Below, one piece after another: positions 58,214 to 64,000 of a stretch of 64,000 nucleotides of DNA. Origin of the DNA: Pasteurellaceae bacterium Macca (GTDB lineage: Bacteria; Pseudomonadota; Gammaproteobacteria; Enterobacterales; Pasteurellaceae); contig LVZB01000013.1 in assembly GCA_023101485.1 (NCBI GenBank), positions 1 through 64,000 of the forward strand, given 5' to 3'. The notes under the pieces were generated by a model. It worked only from the letters and a program-made list of their open reading frames with translations, was not told where the DNA came from and made no database searches. Made by a program: the position numbers and the translations under genes. Positions within the stretch are counted from its first letter, which is position 1; each line of letters begins with the position of its first letter.

Positions 58214-58600
58214 ATGTTTTTAAAACGTACTTTATCAATCACAATGTTAGCATTACCTATTTTTATTACGAATAATGTTTGGGCAAAACCAGATATTAAT
58301 ATCAAGGTTGGAATGGATTATCAAAAGGCACGTTCCATTTTAATTAAGAGTGGGTGGAAGCCTTTAGTAATGAATAGAAAAGCTAATGGAAAACCGGCTT
58401 GTTATGATTTTTTAGGACGTGAAGCTGATTGTAATAAACAATATGAAATTGAAAGTTGTGCACCAACGGGAATTGCCCCTTGTGCAATGCATTTCTTTGA
58501 TGGCAAAAAGACCTATCTACGACTTTATACTATTGGCGAGCAACCTAGTGTTGATAGTTGGAAAATAACAACTAAAAAGCCTCAATTTAATCGGATTTAG
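58214..58600 (+). CDS. exported cysteine-containing protein of unknown function
   Basis: 128 residues. Signal peptide SITMLALPIFITNNVWAKPD, cleavage after Ala near residue 24. Mature: IKVGMDYQKARSILIKSGWK, ACYDFLGREADCNKQYEIES, CAPTGIAPCAMHFFDGKKTY. Four cysteines suggest two disulfides. The GMDYQKARSxLIxxGW opening recalls small secreted proteins of Acinetobacter-like bacteria; not a defined family to me. RBS GAAGGAG. Last gene of the cassette. Confidence 0.6.
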   Translation: MFLKRTLSITMLALPIFITNNVWAKPDINIKVGMDYQKARSILIKSGWKPLVMNRKANGKPACYDFLGREADCNKQYEIESCAPTGIAPCAMHFFDGKKTYLRLYTIGEQPSVDSWKITTKKPQFNRI

Positions 58601-58670
58601 TTCTAGATAATTCAAAGAGGATAATATTAAACATTATTGAATTTCTTAGTGAAGTAGATAAAGTAATGGT

Positions 58671-58716
58671 AACAAGCGGTCAAAAAATTATAAAAATTTG
58701 ACCGCTTGTTTTTTAT
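58671..58716. terminator. cassette/tmcA terminator from inverted uptake signals
   Basis: AACAAGCGGTCAAA (58671-58684) pairs with TTTGACCGCTTGTT (58697-58710), with T6 after on the plus strand. It lies between the converging cassette and tmcA. Confidence 0.85.
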
Positions 58717-60527
58717 GTGGGAAGTGGTAATAAAGCAACTTTCTGTTTAACTTGGTGAATTTGGGCTTTTGAGGGGGAGAAGGGGATATTCCTTAGAAAA
58801 GCGAAGGTGTGGGGGGCAGTTAAATAGAGGCGTTGAAAGCTCGCATAGCAGGCGGAGAAGGTGCGTTGTGCGTGGAGAAAACCGTTGATGTTGCGTTTAT
58901 CTTGTTCATCAAAGTGATGATCAACAGGATTTGGGCTCATTATAAAAGTAAGGTCATGAGCTAGGGGGTGAAAACGGCGATCTCGTTCAAATTGCGTGAC
59001 GGCTTGTTGGGTAAAGGCTTCGCCCTGTGGTGAGGTGGGTCGGATCATCATTGCACTCGGGTAACCGCTACTGGCTTCGGCTTTGGGGGTGATTTGCACT
59101 AATTGAAAGCCACACTGTTGCCAAAAGGCGAAAAGCGGGGGCGTTAGCCCAAAACTGACGGAAACAAAATCCACCTGCGTAGAAATCGTTGTTAAAAATT
59201 GTGCGACTAAGGCTTTTCCTTTGCCTTGTTGCTGGTAAGCTGGCGTGATTGCAATGCGTGAAATACGCGCTGATTTCAGTAAGCAGGCTTGGGGAAGATT
59301 GCCTTGAAAGCAGAGATATTGCGGCACTAAATTTCCTTTTGGTCGCCGTTCGCCACGCCAAATGGCTTTGGTTAAGTCTGCGTCTAAGCCCCCTTCTCGC
59401 ATCGCCCATAATCCACCAATCAGTGCGCCCTTGTCGTGAAGTGGTTCAAGATGTTGATTTTCGCCGTCAAATAAACGCCGTAGATCGCTCGGCGTTGTTT
59501 TATAGTGCGCTTCGGCAAGGAGCTCATAGAAATGGCATAGCGTTTGTAAGGCGGGCGGAATATTCCTAAAGAGAGGCGTTTTTCCCTCTAACATCAATAA
59601 TTGCGTGATAAATTCTTCCAAAGGGTCATTTTCTGCCCAACGTAAAGGTTGGGTCAGTTGCCAGTGTCGAGCTGGGCGGGTTAATTGGGGCAAAAATTTC
59701 AAGCTAAACCCTCTGCCCGTGCCTTCGTAATTCTGGGTGGTTGTGGTCAGAATGACCCCAGCAAAAAAGTGGCAAAAAGTGTTGAGTATTGGCAAGGGAA
59801 GGCTTGCGGCTTCGTCAATCAATAGCCACTGTTGGGGGGAAATTTGCTGTTGGGCGATTCGTTGCATTAATTCATCAGGGGCGATGAATGGAATCGCTTT
59901 TTCCTCAATGTGTCGCCAAAAACTGGTGAAAACCGATTTGCTACGGGCAGTCAGCAGAACTTGATGTGCTTTGGAAAGCTCATGGGCAAGCTGACCGGCT
60001 AGGGTGGATTTCCCTCGCCCTCGGGGGGCAGTTATCAGGTGGATTTTTTCAGTATTGTGGGCAATTTGTTGCAGAATCCGTTGCTGTTCAGCGGTTAGCG
60101 TGAAAGGGCGTGTTGGTGGCGTTGCGTGTCTTGGGGGAATTTCGGTATTTGGGCAAGCAAAATGGGCCACGAGGGCTTTGAAATAGGCGTAAAAACGAGG
60201 GGTTGGAATGAGGTGGCCGTCATTCCAACGTTGGGAATCCCCATCGGGCTGTGCGTCGAGATTCTGCCAATCGGCACAGAGCAAAAACAGCGTGCCGTTG
60301 CGTAAAATCGTGCCGGCAAGAATTGCCAAGGCCTCTAAATGCAAGGAAACGCCCCTTTCCATTCGCATATCATAAATGGCGTAGGAAAACTCTTGCCCCA
60401 ACAGGCTTTTGGCGTTGTTAAAGGGCAGAGTGGGGATCGGCAACGGCTGTGATGGCTGATGGGAAAGATAAACCCCACCGTCGGGGAGGTGGGGAGGGAG
60501 ATCGTGAATCAGGCAGAGTTTTCGCAT
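58713..60527 (-). CDS. tmcA: tRNA(Met) cytidine acetyltransferase TmcA
   Basis: 604 residues, shorter than E. coli TmcA (671). N-terminal DUF1726-like region, RecD-type helicase with Walker A LITAPRGRGKSTLAGQLAHE and Walker B WLLIDEAASLPLPILN, then a GNAT acetyltransferase part (RIAITPAYQQQGKGKALVAQ). It acetylates the wobble C34 of elongator tRNA-Met, using ATP and acetyl-CoA. Start 5 nt below ybeY stop. Confidence 0.93.
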   Translation of the reverse strand: MRKLCLIHDLPPHLPDGGVYLSHQPSQPLPIPTLPFNNAKSLLGQEFSYAIYDMRMERGVSLHLEALAILAGTILRNGTLFLLCADWQNLDAQPDGDSQRWNDGHLIPTPRFYAYFKALVAHFACPNTEIPPRHATPPTRPFTLTAEQQRILQQIAHNTEKIHLITAPRGRGKSTLAGQLAHELSKAHQVLLTARSKSVFTSFWRHIEEKAIPFIAPDELMQRIAQQQISPQQWLLIDEAASLPLPILNTFCHFFAGVILTTTTQNYEGTGRGFSLKFLPQLTRPARHWQLTQPLRWAENDPLEEFITQLLMLEGKTPLFRNIPPALQTLCHFYELLAEAHYKTTPSDLRRLFDGENQHLEPLHDKGALIGGLWAMREGGLDADLTKAIWRGERRPKGNLVPQYLCFQGNLPQACLLKSARISRIAITPAYQQQGKGKALVAQFLTTISTQVDFVSVSFGLTPPLFAFWQQCGFQLVQITPKAEASSGYPSAMMIRPTSPQGEAFTQQAVTQFERDRRFHPLAHDLTFIMSPNPVDHHFDEQDKRNINGFLHAQRTFSACYASFQRLYLTAPHTFAFLRNIPFSPSKAQIHQVKQKVALLPLPT

Positions 60528-60531
60528 AGGG

Positions 60532-61014
60532 TTAGGCGATTTTCTCGCTCAAATAGGGATCTTCATAGCCGAGGGATTGCATAATCGCCGTTTCAAGGCT
60601 CTCCATCTCTTCGGCTTCTTCATCGGTTAGGTGATCGTAACCTAATAAATGGAGTGTGCCGTGAATGGCGAGGTGCGCCCAATGTGCTTCAAGGGGTTTA
60701 TTCTGTTCTTGGGCTTCTTGTTCCACCACTTGGCGACAGATAATCAGATCGCCAAGGAGTGGTAGCTCGATGCCTTCGGGCATTTCAAAGGGAAAGGAGA
60801 GGACATTGGTTGCCTTATCCTTACCTCGATAGGTGAAATTCAATTCGTGGCTTTCGGCCTCATCCACAATCCGCACCGTGATTTCACTTTCAGGGTAATC
60901 TGTAGTTTGGGCTTCTTGGGTGAGGGCTTGGTGAATCCAGTGTTGGAATTGGCTTTCACTCGGCAGATTCGCGTGATTTTCGCTGGCAATCTGTAAATCA
61001 ATATAGAGGCTCAT
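60532..61014 (-). CDS. ybeY: endoribonuclease YbeY
   Basis: 160 residues from ATG 61014. Zinc motif [20 protein letters not shown] (H-x3-H-x5-H) and [20 protein letters not shown]. Involved in 16S rRNA 3'-end processing and ribosome quality control. Lies between moaE and tmcA on the same strand; an uptake signal sits at 61035 within its leader. Confidence 0.96.
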   Translation of the reverse strand: MSLYIDLQIASENHANLPSESQFQHWIHQALTQEAQTTDYPESEITVRIVDEAESHELNFTYRGKDKATNVLSFPFEMPEGIELPLLGDLIICRQVVEQEAQEQNKPLEAHWAHLAIHGTLHLLGYDHLTDEEAEEMESLETAIMQSLGYEDPYLSEKIA

Positions 61015-61043
61015 ACAAAATGTTTCCTTTTTTAGACCGCTTG

Positions 61044-61493
61044 TTACCACTTATCGGCGGCGTGTTGATCACTCTCTCGGCTTTCAATCCAACGCTCACC
61101 CTCGGGGGTGCGTTCCCGTTTCCAAAAAGGGGCACGGGTTTTGAGGTAATCCATAATAAATTCGTTGGCGTGGTAGGCATCCCCTCGGTGGGCAGAGCTG
61201 ACGCCAACGAGGACAATTTCATCCCCCGTAGCAAGTTGCCCGACACGATGAATCACTGCCACCCGTTGTAATGCCCAGCGTTGGCGGGCTTCGAAGACGA
61301 TGTCCGCAAGGGCTTTTTCTGTCATCGCAGGATAGTGTTCGAGATATAAGCCCGACACGCTTTCCCCGAGATTCATCTCCCTGACTTTCCCGACAAAAAT
61401 AGTCGTCGCCCCCACGCTGTGTTCTTCGCTAAGCCATTGGTAGATCGCATTTTGGTCAAAATTTTCGTGTTGAACACGGATTAAATCAGCCAT
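61044..61493 (-). CDS. moaE: molybdopterin synthase catalytic subunit MoaE
   Basis: 149 residues: [60 protein letters not shown] and active-site lysines in [18 protein letters not shown]. With MoaD it inserts the dithiolene sulfurs. Its start is adjacent to the moaD stop. Confidence 0.96.
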   Translation of the reverse strand: MADLIRVQHENFDQNAIYQWLSEEHSVGATTIFVGKVREMNLGESVSGLYLEHYPAMTEKALADIVFEARQRWALQRVAVIHRVGQLATGDEIVLVGVSSAHRGDAYHANEFIMDYLKTRAPFWKRERTPEGERWIESRESDQHAADKW

Positions 61494-61739
61494 TTAGCCT
61501 CCTGTAACGGGGGGGAAAAAAGCAATTTCATCGCCTGAATGGAGGGCATCACTCAGGGCGCTGATCTGTTGGTTAATGGCAACGAGTAATTTACTACTCT
61601 CTAAGGCTAACGCCCATTTTCCGCCTTGGCTTGCAAGGTGCTGACGAAGATCTTCCGCCGTCGGGAATTGTGCTGGGAGAGTGAGCTCCGCCACGCCGAC
61701 TAATTCACGGGTTTGGGCAAAAAACAGAATTTTTAACAT
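61494..61739 (-). CDS. moaD: molybdopterin synthase sulfur carrier subunit MoaD
   Basis: 81 residues from ATG 61739 (upstream in-frame ATG at 61760 lacks a site). Ubiquitin-like MLKILFFAQTRELVGVAELT, ending in the essential Gly-Gly (FFPPVTGG) that becomes a thiocarboxylate. Confidence 0.95.
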   Translation of the reverse strand: MLKILFFAQTRELVGVAELTLPAQFPTAEDLRQHLASQGGKWALALESSKLLVAINQQISALSDALHSGDEIAFFPPVTGG

Positions 61740-61805
61740 ATCTTTCCTTATCGTGTGCAAAAAGTGAAATAAAAACGACCGCTTGTTTTGGGGCGTTTGG
61801 GGGGA

Positions 61806-62291
61806 TTAGCGGTTTGGTGCGTGGAAATCGCCCGATTTTCCGCCACTTTTGCTCAGTAGGCGGATATGTTCGATCACTATATCCTTTTGTACTGCTTTAC
61901 ACATATCGTAAATTGTCAGCGCTGCCACGCTAACGGCGGTCAGGGCTTCCATTTCAACCCCGGTTTTTCCCGAGAGCTTGCACAGAGATTCAATGCGAAC
62001 TTGGTGGCTGTCGGGGAGGGCTTGGAGTTGTATTTCCACTTTGGAAAGGAGCAGAGGGTGGCAAAGGGGAATGAGCTCCCACGTTTTTTTCGCGCCTTGA
62101 ATACCGGCAATGCGAGCCGTGGCAAAAACATCGCCTTTGTGATGATTACCATTGACAATCATTGCCAGCGTTTCAGGGTTCATGGTGATTAAGGCTTCGG
62201 CACGGGCTTCCCGTACGGTATCTTGTTTGCTAGAAACATCCACCATATTGGCTTCGCCATGTTGGTTAATGTGAGTAAAAGAGTGATTCAT
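61806..62291 (-). CDS. moaC: cyclic pyranopterin monophosphate synthase MoaC
   Basis: 161 residues from ATG 62291. [40 protein letters not shown], catalytic [20 protein letters not shown] and SGGKSGDF end. Converts the MoaA product to cPMP, the first stable Moco intermediate. Confidence 0.97.
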   Translation of the reverse strand: MNHSFTHINQHGEANMVDVSSKQDTVREARAEALITMNPETLAMIVNGNHHKGDVFATARIAGIQGAKKTWELIPLCHPLLLSKVEIQLQALPDSHQVRIESLCKLSGKTGVEMEALTAVSVAALTIYDMCKAVQKDIVIEHIRLLSKSGGKSGDFHAPNR

Positions 62292-62332
62292 GATGATTTT
62301 GTTCATTATTGAAAAAGGTGGAGAAAAAGAAA

Positions 62333-63349
62333 TTAGCCACCAATGGAGGCTAAATTGTTGCGAACACCGCTGTCGCCAAGGTGGAGGTAGTGATGTTCTC
62401 GCTTGCCTTGTAGGGCAGATTTCAGGCGTTGTTCAAGTTGCAGGTGTTGGCTGTCATCTTGCAGGAGATCCCGTAGATCTACCCCCTCTTCGCCAAATAG
62501 GCAGAGGTGTAATTTCCCTGTAGCAGAAACTCTAAGGCGGTTACAACTCGCACAGAAGTTTTTTTCATAGGGCATAATTAAGCCGATTTCCCCTTGATAA
62601 TCGGGGTGTTTGAGGATTTTTGCCGGCCCATCGGTGAGATCTCGGGTTTGCAACTGCCAGCCTTCTTGCACAAGGCGTTCTAAAATAGATTGCCCTGAAA
62701 GGTGCTGTTGGTGGAAAAAATGATCCATTTCGCCGGTTTCCATTAACTCGATAAAACGCATTTGAATGGGGCGGTGTTGAATCCAACGGAGAAAATCATC
62801 AAGATTTTTCGCCGTGTATTGTTTCATCAAGACCGCATTGACTTTCACTTTGGGGTAGCCAATTTCAAAGGCTTTATCAATTCCGCTGAGGATTTCGCCG
62901 AGTTTATTTTCCCCGGTGATTAAGTGAAATTCCCGTGGGTCAAGGCTATCGACACTCACATTGAGATGTGTGATACCGGCTTCTTTCCATAACGCCACAT
63001 CTCGAGCCATACGGTAGCCGTTGGTCGTTAAGGCGAGTTGGCGGATGCCTTGGGTTTGGGCAATGGTGTGGGCAATATCGAGGAAATCTTTCCGTAATGT
63101 GGGCTCTCCACCGGTTAAGCGGATTTTTTCCGTGCCGAGGTGTGCGAATGTACGCGCCACACGCTGAATTTCGGGGAGAGTCAGAAAACGTTGCTTGTGT
63201 TCAGGGGGGCGATAGCCATTGGGCAAGCAGTAGTTGCAACGGAAGTTGCATACATCAGTAATCGACAGGCGTAAATAGACGTACTGTCGTTGAAAACGGT
63301 CGATTAAGCCAGTTGGCTCGCCGACATTGCGGATTGGGATAGTTTGCAT
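62333..63349 (-). CDS. moaA: GTP 3',8-cyclase MoaA (radical SAM)
   Basis: 338 residues. N-terminal radical SAM cluster [25 protein letters not shown], second cluster [20 protein letters not shown] and the C-terminal Gly-Gly (ASIGG). First step of Moco synthesis. First gene of moaA-moaC-moaD-moaE, under the riboswitch upstream. Confidence 0.98.
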   Translation of the reverse strand: MQTIPIRNVGEPTGLIDRFQRQYVYLRLSITDVCNFRCNYCLPNGYRPPEHKQRFLTLPEIQRVARTFAHLGTEKIRLTGGEPTLRKDFLDIAHTIAQTQGIRQLALTTNGYRMARDVALWKEAGITHLNVSVDSLDPREFHLITGENKLGEILSGIDKAFEIGYPKVKVNAVLMKQYTAKNLDDFLRWIQHRPIQMRFIELMETGEMDHFFHQQHLSGQSILERLVQEGWQLQTRDLTDGPAKILKHPDYQGEIGLIMPYEKNFCASCNRLRVSATGKLHLCLFGEEGVDLRDLLQDDSQHLQLEQRLKSALQGKREHHYLHLGDSGVRNNLASIGG

Positions 63350-63367
63350 TTGACACCTTTACAAAAT

Positions 63368-63466
63368 GGGTAGGACGGCTCATTTCTAAGCAATCCCTGA
63401 GTGGCATGGCCACTGGCGCCTATTCCATATCCTTAGACTTAGGAAAAGGGGCTCGGTAGTCGAGAT
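63368..63466 (-). promoter_or_regulatory. Moco (molybdenum cofactor) riboswitch
   Basis: On the minus strand the leader reads CCGAGCCCCTTTTCCTAAGT, then CTAAGGATATGGAATAGGCG, CCAGTGGCCATGCCACT, CAGGGATTGCTTAGAAATGA and GAGCCGTCC. The CCTAAG/CTTAG stem, GGCGCC and the AGTGGC-AT-GCCACT hairpin follow the Moco RNA motif found before moaA in gamma-proteobacteria. Binding of Moco would lower moa expression. Confidence 0.85.
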
Positions 63467-63474
63467 AAGTAAAT

Positions 63475-63503
63475 ATTGTAAAGGGTAAAAAATAAAAAAA
63501 CAA
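63475..63503 (-). promoter_or_regulatory. moa operon promoter
   Basis: On the minus strand TTGTTT (complement of 63498-63503) and TACAAT (complement of 63475-63480) are 17 bp apart, putting the start just before the riboswitch. Confidence 0.65.
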
Positions 63504-63585
63504 GGTAACAAACGCCTAGCTAACCAAAGTTTTATAAAAGCAGTTATACTAAGGATCTTTATATCAAGAATAGTGGAGTATCACG

Positions 63586-63984
63586 ATGAAAAACAAATTC
63601 CTTGCCCTTGGGGCGATTAGTGGCTTTTTCTGTATCGCTTTCGGGGCTTTTGCGGCTCACGGCTTAGCCAAAATCCTCGATGCCCAAGCCCTGAGTTGGA
63701 TTGACACGGGCTTAAAATATCAGATGTTTCATACCTTAGCGTTGCTTGCGTTGGGCTTATTCCAAATTGCCAATAGCTCTCAACATCCCCCCGCTTGCCG
63801 TGCCAAAGCCTTTGACCTGATTGGTGGAAGCTGGGTATTAGGGATTGGCTGTTTTAGTGGAAGTCTGTATGCCTTAGCATTCGGGGCGAGTAAGGCGATG
63901 GTGTGGATTACCCCTGTTGGAGGTGTGTTGTTTTTAGTCGGTTGGGCAGTTTTAGCCTATTTAAGTATGGGAAAATCACGCTAA
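63586..63984 (+). CDS. ygdD: DUF423 family inner membrane protein (YgdD-like)
   Basis: 132 residues, four membrane helices: LALGAISGFFCIAFGAFAAH, GLKYQMFHTLALLALGLFQI, GGSWVLGIGCFSGSLYALAF, MVWITPVGGVLFLVGWAVLA. DUF423 signature (GAFAAH near the start). Function unknown. GGAG ribosome site. An uptake signal directly follows. Confidence 0.92.
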   Translation: MKNKFLALGAISGFFCIAFGAFAAHGLAKILDAQALSWIDTGLKYQMFHTLALLALGLFQIANSSQHPPACRAKAFDLIGGSWVLGIGCFSGSLYALAFGASKAMVWITPVGGVLFLVGWAVLAYLSMGKSR

Positions 63985-64000
63985 ACAAGCGGTCAAATTT

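Overview
The window comes from a Pasteurellaceae chromosome. At least 21 exact copies of the 10-mer ACAAGCGGTC (either strand) are scattered through it. This is the core of the DNA uptake signal of the Actinobacillus pleuropneumoniae / Mannheimia / Bibersteinia branch, not the Haemophilus influenzae branch. Gene content and order (ispDF, pckA, ruvAB, potABC, ftsH, ttcA, gapA, yejKLM, moaACDE) fit the same family. I cannot name the species from the sequence alone.

Layout. (1) 1-16.5 kb: the tail half of a contractile-tailed (myovirus-type) prophage. On the left, minus-strand accessory genes: a frameshifted KilA-N antirepressor with a c4-like antisense RNA leader, and a HicAB module. Then a plus-strand tail operon: tail completion, neck/terminator, DUF3383 sheath, DUF3277 tube, two tail-assembly chaperones joined by a probable programmed -1 frameshift, tape measure, Dit-like protein, baseplate plug, hub, spike, gp25-like, gpJ, DUF2612, fibre and small unknowns. 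A HigBA toxin-antitoxin pair with its own promoter/operator sits antisense inside the baseplate genes. Head, lysis and integrase genes are not in the window. (2) 16.8-17.5 kb: an IS1595-family (IS1016-like) element with perfect 18-bp ends and an 8-bp target duplication, but a broken transposase. (3) 17.8-42.3 kb: core genes: ftsB-ispD-ispF; pckA with a class-II-type CRP site; an opp operon whose two ATPases are one fused protein; ruvAB; potABC; rnb; fabI; rlmE-ftsH; tyrP; yhbP-ubiX; ttcA; and an Na+/H+ antiporter split at a G9 tract.

(4) 42.3-44.8 kb: an AT-rich graveyard of polymorphic-toxin cassettes: a decayed toxin C-terminus resembling polymorphic toxin type 17, its apparently intact immunity gene, further fragments, a second dead IS1595 copy and an intact Imm8-like immunity gene, with no parent toxin gene. 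(5) 44.8-56.1 kb: core genes again (FkbM methyltransferase, folD, tRNA-Pro and tRNA-Arg, gapA, bamE, ndpA, ridA-pgeF, xthA, yejML, cmoA, nif3). (6) 56.2-58.7 kb: an AT-rich five-gene cassette headed by a protein with two ribbon-helix-helix-like segments, preceded by a perfect 17-bp palindrome, followed by four predicted exported proteins (Sel1-type lipoprotein, two unknowns, an excalibur protein). This is the best candidate here for an undescribed system. (7) 58.7-64 kb: tmcA, ybeY and the moaACDE molybdopterin operon under a Moco riboswitch, then a DUF423 gene.

Sequence quality matters. The first 2.4 kb carries about eight single-base indels in otherwise recognisable genes, mostly at homopolymers, while the next 13 kb has none apparent. 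This looks more like consensus error than decay, so pseudogene calls there should be checked against reads.
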